From the NCBI GenBank assembly GCA_002964805.2, contig PUDQ02000001.1, forward strand, positions 6,410,001 through 6,474,000: a stretch of 64,000 bases of DNA, read 5' to 3'. Position 1 is the first letter of the stretch; each line of letters begins with the position of its first letter. Both the position numbers and the translations under genes were made by a program. The notes under the pieces are model-generated. The model was not told the origin of the DNA and did not search any database. It saw only the letters and a list, made by a program, of their open reading frames with translations. This document shows, piece by piece, positions 32,079 to 41,957 of this stretch. This DNA is from Trametes villosa. Taxonomy: Eukaryota > Basidiomycota > Agaricomycetes > Polyporales > Polyporaceae.

Positions 32079-35000
32079 TCACGACGTCGGCGGTCCGTCC
32101 GGCTCGCGACGCAAAAGAGACAACACAGCAGCCAACATATCATCAATCCGCGCCAGCCGTCCATCCACACCCGCCATCTGCCGCTCAAACCCCTCCATCC
32201 TCTCCTCTATCCTCCCACACCTCCCTTCGATCGTCCCCAGCCTCTCCTCGATCGCGCTGATCCTCGCCTCACCGCCCCGCACCCCTGGGGATCGACTCCG
32301 GTACCGAACATTGATTGGTGAAGGAGGAGGGATAATTGTCACCACGGAGCCGAAGAGCTTGAGCAGGACGTGTCGTGCCTCGTGCTCCACAGGCGAGATC
32401 CCACCCTCGGCGCGCTCGTCACATCCCGTGCAGATGTAGATTGGCTCTGTTCGGAACCGGGATAGTCAGATCCTGGGTCCCCGAGGGTACGGTGTAACAT
32501 GCGGCGTACCTGAGCATTCCATGCATGTCCAACACGGAAGCGTTACGTCTTCGCTGCAGCCAATGCATCGAGGCTTGGGTGCCGGCATCGCACGGGAGGT
32601 TTCCACACCGGTTGGCTCCGGTCCTGCGCTATCTTTCACTGCAACGCCAAGTTTGAGAAGGTCGGGTGCAAGAGGTTCAAAGTGAGACGTACCTGGCATA
32701 GATGCGCCCGCGTTCGGACTCGGAGAGCCACGCCCAAACGGCGGCACGTCCCGCATTCCTGTAGACCCATGTGTGTCCACATGCAAGTCGGCAAGCTCCG
32801 CTACGAGGGGTCGTACCGTCTGTCGCCCTCTCTCAGACTCGGCTCCTCCCTCCAACGGAGGGGGCCTCCACTCGTTCCCCATCCCCAAGTCCCACTCGCC
32901 TTCCACAGCCGCCACTCTCTGCCCATATACTCCCATCAACCTCTCCTCATCCATCCCGCCCCCCTCCCCAAGCTTTTCCACCGTCCAACCCTCCTCCCTC
33001 GTCTTCAGGATCCGATGTTCCGCATACTCATCCGCGGACAGATGGCCCCTCAAACACTCCTCCCGTTCGCACATGACCACGCCCCTCCTCCCCTCGCCCT
33101 CCCCCTTGCACACTGCACACCACAACGACGGCCTCCCCGCCCTCAGCACCCGTCCACACACCTGGCACGCCGGACACACCCACGCGAACCGCGCCCGCTC
33201 CACGCTCGCCCATGCAAAATAATGCAGGTCCGCCGGTGTCGCCTCGCCCTCCAGCCTCGCGCGTTCCTTTGCGTCGTCGGGGTGCAGCGCGCCGGAAGAG
33301 GCGCGGAGGAGCAAGGAGGCGAGGCGACGCTTGCGCTCCCTGCGTTCCCGGAGGACGCCCCACGAAAGGTGGCACCGGCGGACGGCGTGCAACACGGCAG
33401 CGGTGGCGAAGCGCCATCGCGCGGCGGCCTTGGACTTGTTGTCTGCGAATTCGGAGAGGAGGGGGTAGAAGAGCATCACGTCCGATGAAGCTCCTTTCTT
33501 CAGCACCACGCGCGTTTTTGGCCCGGGACCGGGTGTGCTAAGAGATACCACGCTGTCCAGCTCGCCGGTCAACGTCTGCCCGTCCTCACTGAGCGCGACC
33601 CTCGAAACCTCGTCCTCGAGCGTGCTGGCGTTGTATGTGGTCGCGAGGACGTACGTCGGCTGGCCGTCCTCGCCGAAACCTGTAAACGTGCCCGTCACGG
33701 TCGTGCGGGTGCACACCCACGGCGCACTAAGGAGGGGTACCGCGACAACCTGGTTGCTGTCCGAGGGGGATATGCGAAAGTCGAGCGAGAACACCTTGCG
33801 GGAGATCATTCCATCGACTTCGGACTCGGATGTTTGCACCCCTGACCAGTGCCCAAGGCTATCGCGCTGGGTCAGATCACGCCCGGAGGACAACATCGCA
33901 AAGGAGGGATGGTGGCTCACAGCGGCTTAAGCTCGTCGACGACATCCGTGCCCTCGCTCTCGACCCCGTCCTCGTTCTCCGGGTAGAACTCTTCGAGATG
34001 CGGTGGATACTTCAACATGGTCTCCGAGGGGCCTTCTCCGCTGTCGTCCACTTCGACGTCGTCTAGGTCATCGGCCTGCGCGCCGTAATCCGGCATGATC
34101 AGGTACGGAGCCGATAACTATGCATGCAGCAGCTAAGTGGTAGCGAGCAATAGGGATTTGTGCGAACGAAGACTCACCATGCCGCAGGCGAAATCGCTCA
34201 ACTCTAGGCTGACCGACAAGCGCCGCTGCGTGAAGAGACCTGATGCAGCGCAGCATAAGCATTAGCGTTCTGGCACTGACGTTCAAAAACTAACGCACCA
34301 GTCAATTCCTGGATCCGGAAGTCAAACGCATCCTTGACGAGCAATATCGCCCCAGCCGCATCCACAAGCTCCTCAGGGTGCAGAATCACCCTCTTCCCCA
34401 CGACCATAACATCATGATGCCTCCGCAACAGCAGATACAGAATCACAAACAAATTCTGCCCAACGCATCAGCGCGCCCCGTCCACTTCACCACGTCCCCT
34501 AAAGGAAGGCAGAACTCACCCTCTCCAGGCCCCTCGGACCATTAATGAGCGCAAGCGTATCCAGCGCGTCCAGGTCGTACTTCGCGGTCTCCAGCCCCTC
34601 CCTGACCCGTGCCTCCTCCTGCTCCACATACCCTCGGAAACGATCGAGGAGAAACCCGCGCGGCGCGGCGTCCTCGCGGAACGGGCGCGTCATCGCCTTC
34701 ACCGCGGGTACGACTTCCTCGAGGTACCTCTGCATGGCAGGCCCGCGCCCGCGCACGGCGGCACGTAAGCTGTTCATTCGCGTGAGCAGAGCGTCGATCT
34801 TGCTCCGGTACTCGGCCATCGCGGCCCGCCAGCCGACCGTCCAATACGCCAGCCACTTCAGTAAGCTGTATGCAGAACGATGCCGTCAGTCACCGAGATT
34901 TTCAGAGCGCGTGAGGGGCGTACCTCCACCCCTGCGGCCTCGCCGTCGTAAACCGGTTCACCTCCTGGACAGTCACAAACCCGGACGCGTCCGCGTCGAA

Positions 35001-37103
35001 CGCCTCGACGAGCGGCTGGATGTGCATGAGGTCAAGGCACCCCAGCGCCCACGCGTCGTCCTCGCTCAGCGAACCCTGTGCGGCGGCACGCTGCTGGTCG
35101 TCGAGCTGCTGCGTGTAGTGGTCGAGGATGGCGAGCACAAGGTGGCGTGCTTTGACGATGCCGCGCCAGCGCTAGTTCCTCCTTCAGCTTCCGTGTAGCT
35201 CCCAAAGGAAAAGACCAGCGTACCATGTCCTTCCAAATGTTATACAAGTCCTATGCCTGCCGTCAGCTTTCATTCTATCATTCTCGGAGCAGTAGAGCAT
35301 ACTTACCGGGTCGAGTATCCGCTCATGCGGCCCCGCTAACACCTCGCTGATCACCCGATCCCCTTCATGCACGACCACCCGCGTCACCTCCCTCACCATC
35401 GCCCGCTGCTGGATCGCAAATTTGCGCGCGAACTGCACCAGGTTCCGCCGGATCGCCACCGCCGGCTCGTCCGCCAGGTCGCGCAACAGCCGCCCCAGCT
35501 CCCTGTTCTCCTCGCCGCCCTCGCCCTCCGCCGCCCATCCGTCCCTCCCCGGGAACCCACCCGTGCGCTCCGCCCCCGCCCCCGCCTCGCGGTACCCATA
35601 CGCCCACCCGCCCGGCGCCCCACCGTACTCTTCTCCCCACCTCCGTGCGCCGTCCCAACGCCTGCGCACCCGCTGCTCCTCCGCCGCGCGCGAGTAGTAG
35701 TACGGGGCCTGTCCCGCCGGGGCGGGGTTCCACCGGCGCGCGGAGGGCCCCGGTTCGCCGCTGTATCCCGGCCGGCCGTCTTCTGCTGCGCCTTCGAGCT
35801 GCTGCTCCTTGCGGAGGAGCTGCTGGAGGACGTCGGGCTTGCCGAGCACGGCCTGGGCGCCGCCTGCCCGGCTGACCGCGTCCGCGAGTGCGCGCTGCTC
35901 CCTCGGGGCCGTCTTCTCGAAGAACGCGATCACGACGTCAACCCTGTGCAGTAAGGATGAGTGTATATCATAGGGAACATACGCCACAGCTTACTTCGTG
36001 ATCAGCGCGTCCAGCTTATCGTTCGCGCTGTCGATGCCCACCCCCGTATGCACCGCGATCGCGAACCCGAACTCGCCCTTGCGGTCCGCAAACAGCTGGA
36101 CGTACTCTCTCAGCCTCCCGTCCCAGCTCGGTGCCTTGATGACCTTGACGAGGAGCCGCTTGCGCGCGTACGCGTCGCACGCGTTCGCGCACTCCTTGAT
36201 CTCCCGCGCTGTCTTCTGCACGAGCTCCGCGAGGCGCGCCCCGACGGTGAGCCCGTCGCGCCCGACGTGGTCCGTGCGCACGCCCTGCAATCTGACGGCG
36301 GAACGCAGTGAGCGACGGCAGGGGATACGTAGGAGAGAGCGGCGCACTGCAGGAGGGCGGCCATCATGTTGCGCATCTCGAGGAAGAGCAGGGTGACCTT
36401 CTTGTCGTTGTCCCGGCGCTTCGCCTCGAGCTCGACGACGACTTTGAACGCGCCCACGGCGACTGTAGCACGACATGAGCAGACGTTCGCGAATGGTGGA
36501 CCCCACGAGTAAAGTATACCCCGGACGGGTCGAGGAGAACAGAGTACCAGGGCGCGTGCACGCTTATACCCGCAACTCCGGGGCGTTACCGGCAGGCAGA
36601 CCATCCAGAGCATCAATTGAATTCACTGTTCAATAGCGCATGCGTGCCGTCAAGTTGTGTGCTTCCCGGTAGAGCCGTCACAAAACCAACACGGCGTAAC
36701 GCACGTATTCACGCAGCTTTGACTACCACCCGGTACCCTTACGCTGCGGCCATTAACCCCAACAGGGAAAGGTGCGTACCAGCCAGAAAAGGGTGTATTT
36801 GCGCTACAGCGTCGAGCGCGCGCACGAGCGGGGGCAGGCTCTCAACGAGAGATTCTACGCCGTGCATCAAGATGCCGAGGCCTTCGCTGCTGCTAGATGT
36901 TTGCTCCGCTGAGTTTACCGAGTCTATGAGCTGTTGTTCTAGCTTGCCTAACCGTACACGGGGTGAGCTACCGTGTCATTATGTTTCCGAAAGGACTCAC
37001 CTGCACGACCAGGTTCGTCAGGCTGGACAGCTTCGTCAAGCGCATCCTGTGCTTCCTTGAGGTTATCAGGCTGTGGCGTATGTGTCGGCACAGTCAGAGA
37101 CAT
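32079..37103 (-). CDS. EF-hand/ZZ zinc-finger family protein, copy 3 (full length)
   Basis: Thirteen exons: 37001-37103, 36780-36947, 36348-36462, 35995-36291, 35307-35943, 35224-35250, 34924-35171, 34520-34865, 34299-34455, 34178-34239, 33921-34075, 32510-33858, 32079-32446. The total of 4032 nt gives 1343 residues with no stop. Helical N-terminus (about 1-430). EF-hand loop DADASGFVTVQE near residue 510. Second helical block. Beta-rich domain from about 775 (FSLDFRISPSDSNQVVAVP). A first Cys/His cluster follows (CQVCGRVL, WCAVCKG, CEREECLRGH). A ZZ-type finger near 1200-1245 uses C-X2-C, C-X2-C, C-X2-C and H-X3-H (CIGCSEDV, CWTCMEC, YICTGCD, HEARH). The end is a coiled coil (SAIEERLGTIEGRCGRIEER, RIDDMLAAVLSLLRR). 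ZZ fingers usually bind protein tails. It is the only complete copy in the window and likely the functional one; function unknown. Confidence 0.87.
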
Positions 37104-37776
37104 AGTCGCATCGACTAGGTGTATGAGTATATGCTCTCAAAGATGATGGTAGTGCGAAGACGAGGCAGTGGAGCTTGCGCAGTCGTCCGAAGACATCGAT
37201 GCGCACCCACCCCCGGCGCCACCAAGTACACACGAGGCAGCATCGAGATCAGGGTTGGATCCTGGGAGGCAGGGTAGTTTCGTTCATCTCAAAGATCCAG
37301 ATTGAGAGTCCCTGAGGGATGCGCGCGTGCGCATTTGGATGCGTAAGTGGGCGATTGTCGTGTTCAGAGACGCATAGAGCAATCTCGGGGAGAAGATCCA
37401 ATCTGGCTTCCGCTTCGAGACTAGTGTCCGACAAGTGATGCATTGACAATCGGTGCCCCAAATCCAGCCGATACGACGCCCAAAAGCTCGACAAGTAACG
37501 CGCAAAGGAAGTACTAGAGCAGCATTGATATCGCGAGCCAAATTCAAGCAGAGCCTTCGCAGCGAAGAGGCAGAAGACCAAGAGTCCGACTTGGGCGGAC
37601 AGCGGCCGGGACGGGCGCCAACGATGCGTGGGAGGGGGCGCCAAACAGGACCACACAGAGGAAGCGGGCGAGTGGCGGTGGCTTTGGCCGCGAGCAGCAG
37701 TGGCTTCGCTCCCGACGACCACCATCTCCTCCTCCTCCTCCTCCTCCTCTTCACCTCCCCGTCCTCGACCTCCAGC
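37104..37776. other. Divergent promoter region with CTC microsatellite
   Basis: 673 bp between the starts of copy 3 (-) and the RRM gene (+). A CTC trinucleotide run lies at about 37728-37753, just upstream of the RRM start codon, typical of a pyrimidine-rich fungal leader. Confidence 0.5.
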
Positions 37777-38787
37777 ATGGCCTCTCTTCTCGAGCGCATC
37801 AGCCTCCCGCCCGGCTCCACGCCCGCCATCGGGCCCGTCCGCGCAAAGTCCAACCGTGCCGCAGCATCTTCCGCGCCCTACGTGCGTCCCTCCTGCCCCA
37901 CCCTCCTCTCGCGCCTCCTCCCCGCTCCTGCTCACCCCGCGCTCCCTCCCAGACCCGGAAGCAGCGCCCACCAAAGGCAGATGTGAACGACACATGGAAG
38001 CACGATATGTTCGGCGCCGAGCCGCGCTCCCTCAGCGCACGCCTCACCGCCGCCCCCGCCACCGCCCCCAAGCTCAATCTCGGCCTCGCCGACCGCGCCC
38101 TCCGCGAGGCCACCGGCGAGAAGGGCCTGTCCATCAAGGGCGCCAGCTCGCGCGGGAACGTCGTCCAGGTCTCCGGCCTCGCAAAGGGCACCACCGCCGC
38201 CGACGTCGAGGTGCGTTGTCCCCTCCCCCTCCCGCTTTGTTCTTCTTGACCGAGCGCAACCCTCCGTGCAGGCGATCTTCAAGCGGTGCGGCGCGATCAC
38301 CTCCGCCTCGTTGCACTCCGCGTCCCCCGAGCCCGTCGTCCGCCTCACGTACAAGAACGAAAAGGACGCGCAGGCCGCGGTCGCCAAGTTCAACGGCCAG
38401 CCCGCCGACGGCCGCACGCTCGACGTCAAGATCGTCGGTGGCGTCAACGCGACGCTCTCTGGTCGCATCGGCGCAGCGCTGGTGGAGGGCAGTGTGGATG
38501 TGCTTATGGGCGACGACGGCCCCAGCAACGGCTCGTGAGTCCCGATCTCAACACCTTCGTTGTCGTTGTTCCCTGGCCGTTTGATTGACCGCCCGAATAG
38601 GAAACTGCGGTCGGACGAGCTGCTCAGCAAGGACTCGCGCGCACACGTCCTCGTCGCGCCACCGGGCGCGGACCCGAAGGACTACGTGCAGAAGCCCGCG
38701 CGGGGCAACGGGCGCGGCCGCGGCGGTCGGGGCCGTTCAGGTCGGGGACGGCGCGGTGCCGGCGCGAAGATGGACGTCGACCAGTGA
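37777..38787 (+). CDS. RRM RNA-binding protein, ALY/Yra1-like
   Basis: Exons are 37777-37881, 37953-38210, 38272-38534 and 38601-38787 (813 nt, 270 residues). A single RRM starts at VVQVSGLAKGTTAADVEAIF. It continues with an RNP1-like VVRLTYKNEKDAQAAVAKF and ends DGRTLDVKIVGG. The C-terminus is Gly/Arg-rich (RGNGRGRGGRGRSGRGRR) and ends KMDVDQ. RRM plus RGG tail with a short variable N-terminus is the layout of ALYREF/Yra1 mRNA-export adaptors of the TREX complex in the nucleus. The assignment to that subfamily rests on architecture rather than on a diagnostic motif. Confidence 0.85.
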
Positions 38788-39711
38788 ACGTTCTCGCGCT
38801 CGGGGTGTGCCTGGCTCGCATCCCCCCTCTCGACCCCGCTTCCGAAAGAAGACACACATGCCCCTCTCTCGGACTGTTCTTCATTTCTCCTTCTCTCCGC
38901 CTCGTCCTCGTCCGTCGTCGAAACCCCATATTACGCCCGCCTGCCCGCAACGTCCGTCCGCATACCATATACTCTACCCCAGCGCCCGCCGAACATAGTC
39001 CACCACCCCTCCCACTTCTCCCCCCTCACCTCTCCACTCGCGTCTCGCGCCCCCGGCTCTCCGGTCTCCCCTGTCGTACCATGCTGTCTCTCCGCCTTGT
39101 CCCGTACCCGTACCGCCTACCGCGTAGAATGCAAACGCACGCGCACTGTGCTTTTAGTGGAATCCCCGTCGTGCGCACTGGTGATTGGTGACTGCGCCGG
39201 TCGTCGACTCCTTCCCATCGTGCATGGCGAACACATGCATCCCCGCTATCCCGGAGGACTGGGGCCGTGTGCGCCGATACACATATACGAGTGCAACCTT
39301 CGTCCGGCTGGCCACAGCTAGGGTGGTTCGTATCCAGCCTACGGCGCCCATTCGCAAGAGCTGCCTGGACTATCATAATCCATTGTCCAGGGACCAGAGT
39401 GCCTACTGCCTACTGCCCAGGCACACGCCCGCTTCCGACTTGGACGGCCCTGCCTTCGCACACTGCACACCGCACACCGCACAGTGCACTGGCATACGAG
39501 CCTGCTCCGCACCTCGTACACTGACATACACACCCTGGGCCCAGACAGACCCCTTGGTGCTCGGCGCCCAGCCTCCCCATTAACGCGCCGCCTCGCTCTC
39601 TGAGTCTCTCGGAGTGTTCGCCTAGCCTCTGAGTCTCCTTCCTTCCTCCTCGCCCGACGCCCACAACGCCGCTTCAACAGATCATGGCAAAAACAGCACA
39701 GCCCTCCGCAC
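38788..39711. other. Intergenic, nothing recognised
   Basis: 3' flank of the RRM gene and about 700 bp of spacer before the tRNA. Confidence 0.5.
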
Positions 39712-39794
39712 GGCGCTATAGTGTAGTGGTTATCACTTGGGATTCTGACTCTCGGGCACCTTCCCAAAACCCAGGTTCGAGCCCTGGTAGCGCC
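39712..39794 (+). tRNA. tRNA-Gln (anticodon CTG), intron-containing
   Basis: A perfect 7-bp acceptor GGCGCTA/TAGCGCC. The D-arm region TAGTGTAGTGGTTATCAC is the classic fungal tRNA-Gln sequence. The anticodon stem TGGGA/TCCCA encloses TTCTGA, giving anticodon CTG, with about 13-14 nt of intron after position 37. The T-arm is CCAGG-TTCGAGC-CCTGG. A T-run follows near 39813. Confidence 0.92.
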
Positions 39795-40163
39795 TTGGGT
39801 GAGGAGTTGTAATATTTTTGGCAGCTGCGCGGTCCGACCTTGCCAGTCTCCCGGCTGAACTCCCTGTGGCCACCATCGGTTATGGTGCGGCGATAACTTC
39901 GACAGTGGATGGGAGGAGGAAGGGGAGGCTCGAGGCGGTCGGGGTATATCTTGCGCACGGACAGGGTCGACATTTTGGGATTCAGCTGGCCAGGCGCCCA
40001 TGAGTACTTACCACCCACTGCTGCCTTGTACATGTTCGCCTCGCAAGTTAGCAAGTACATTGCACCAGCTGCTACCACTCCACTGCCTCATCTTCGCACT
40101 ACCGTACTCTGTCTTCTCATCCTTCGAGCGCGTATACTCACACTGCATCCAGCCGGTGCGAGT
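39795..40163. other. Spacer, nothing recognised
   Basis: No gene or repeat is seen between the tRNA and the copy 4 remnant. Confidence 0.45.
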
Positions 40164-40912
40164 ATGTCTCTCCGATCTCGATGCACTTACAGCGTACCAC
40201 CTCAGGGAAACCCAGGATGCTCTCGACAAACTTCAACCTGCTTAGCCCGGCGAGCCTTAGCCTAATCGTGCAGGTCAGCGACTCTACAGATCTCCTGGGT
40301 AGTACATATCGACTGATGTCCCATCAGGCAGGCTATAACAGCAGTTCGCAAACTCGATGAACTCAGCAGGACAAACGTCGAGTAGCCTGAACAGCGACAG
40401 CCTCGGCATCCTGATGCCCGGCGTCGAGTCTCTTGTTGAGAGCTTGCCCCCGAGATGGGCAACATTATGGTCGCCCTCCCGCGGTGCGCCTCTCCCCCCA
40501 CATATCCCCTGTCGCTGCTCACGGTGCACCGCCGTCAGACTGCAGGGCGCCCGGAAGGACCATGCTGGGCGCGCGGGACCCACCGTAGAGGCGCGCCTCG
40601 TGAAGCTCGTGGACGGCAATTGCGAAGACGAACTCGCCCTTGCCGTCCGCGAAGAGCTTAGCGTACGCTCACAGCGTTCCGTCCCAGCCCGGCGGCTTGA
40701 GGACTTTGACGAGCGGCCGCTCGCGCACTCCTTGGTCTCACGTGCGGTCTTCTGTACACCCGCCTCGCCGCCTCGGCGACATCGCGCGAGTGACGCGCTG
40801 GATGGGTTGATGACAAAGTATGTTGCGGTGTGTCTGACCTCTGTGTACGCTTATCATTGCTGAGTATAGGATAGATGTGGTGATCGCGTTCTTTGAGAAG
40901 ATGGCGCCGCCT
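40164..40912 (+). pseudogene. EF-hand/ZZ family, copy 4: rearranged N-terminal fragment
   Basis: Remnants of exon 1 (LRETQDALDKLQPA then a stop), exon 2 (NSDSLGILMPGVESLVESLP) and the 3' end of exon 3 (GNIMVALP) are present, with exons 2 and 3 joined by a deletion. The 5' part of exon 4 follows (LQGARKDHAGRAG). About 40617-40760 then reads in the opposite orientation: it aligns directly with the plus strand of copy 3 (about 36055-36220), although copy 3 is a minus-strand gene. The true 3' end of exon 4 (LDGLMTK) and the start of exon 5 (VDVVIAFFEKM) then resume in the original direction. Nothing from exon 6 onward is present. Confidence 0.85.
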
Positions 40913-41375
40913 TCTCTTCGCCTGCTGCCATGTTGCCGCTCACAGGGATGAAGATTCTAGAGGCCTCCGTGACAGATCTTGCTTTCTCCCGCTAGGCCAT
41001 ATACTCTCAGCTCTTGATTCTAGGATCTCAGTGCGTGGCTGTTAACGTCACTGCTTCACCCCACGTTGGGCCGGGAGCTTCTTGCAGCATCCGCGCCGGC
41101 CAGCACCAAGTTCAGAAAACCCCACCTGAAGGCGTGTAAGGTACTGTGTGCCGCGCTTCGACCTCATTTCCTGCGACCATTGACCTCGCTCATACGAGAG
41201 TGAAGACGGTAAACATCCTTTCTCAGGGTCAAATAGGCACTCAGAAACTAGCTTGAGATCGACGAAGACGGTGGTATCAGGTAGGGGTATCGAGAATACA
41301 GTAACTACAACACCACGGTCGTTGCGGACCAGACAGCTCAAAGCTTAAAGCTATGCCCATTCCCTACACTTCCCC
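40913..41375. other. Spacer, nothing recognised
   Basis: Sequence after the copy 4 breakpoint. No domain or repeat is recognised. Confidence 0.45.
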
Positions 41376-41957
41376 TCACGCGCTCGCCGCTGGCCCGCCG
41401 TCGCCATACAAGGGATCCTTCGAAACCCAATCCAGCTGCTTGATGTTCGCAATCAGCTCCTCCTCGCCCGGCTTCCCATAGCACATGTCCCAATGCTCCG
41501 ACCCCACCGGGTACGACCCCACCATCTCAAACCCGCCCTCCAGGTCCTCCAACAACCGGTGCGACACGCCCGCAGGGATGAGCACCGCGTCGCCCGCCTG
41601 CGCCTCCGTCACGACCTCGCCCACACACCCCTCGCCGCCAAACTGGAGGCGCGCGCGCCCGCGGTGCACGACGACGAGCTCGTGCGCGGTCGTGTGGAAG
41701 TGGTCGTCGGGGTACATCGGGTAGCGCCACATGGGCTCGCACACGCCGACCGCGGCGATGTGGGCCTCGATCTCCGCTGGTGCTGGAGTGGGCGCGGGGA
41801 AGACGGCGCGGTAGATGAGCAGCGGGCGCTGCTGGAGCGACGTGTTCGGGATGAGCCCCGCCGCGGGGATCTGGTGCCGCTCGACGCGCAGCGCGGACAG
41901 CGGCGTGAGCGGGAGCAGCTTCTTCTCCATCGTGAGCGCGCGGTGGCTTCGCATCAT
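41376..41957 (-). CDS. Single-domain cupin protein, YjlB-like
   Basis: 193 residues without introns. The cupin metal motif 1 is seen as DDHFHTTAHELVVVHRGRARL (H-X-H, then E) and motif 2 as GDAVLIPAGVSHRLL. It ends in a YPVGSEHWDMCYGKPGE segment followed by a short helix, which resembles the YjlB-type cupins found in bacteria and fungi. The substrate is unknown. A second Met at residue 10 (MEKKLLPLTPL) could be the start. No signal peptide is seen, so a cytosolic location is expected. It neighbours the bicupin oxalate decarboxylase, but the intergenic distance is 2.5 kb and a functional link is not shown. Confidence 0.8.
   Translation of the reverse strand: MMRSHRALTMEKKLLPLTPLSALRVERHQIPAAGLIPNTSLQQRPLLIYRAVFPAPTPAPAEIEAHIAAVGVCEPMWRYPMYPDDHFHTTAHELVVVHRGRARLQFGGEGCVGEVVTEAQAGDAVLIPAGVSHRLLEDLEGGFEMVGSYPVGSEHWDMCYGKPGEEELIANIKQLDWVSKDPLYGDGGPAASA

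Noticed and set aside
36617..37060. Plus-strand open frame over exons 1-2 of EF-hand copy 3
   Set aside because: It is the antisense shadow of exons whose minus-strand reading matches two paralogues.
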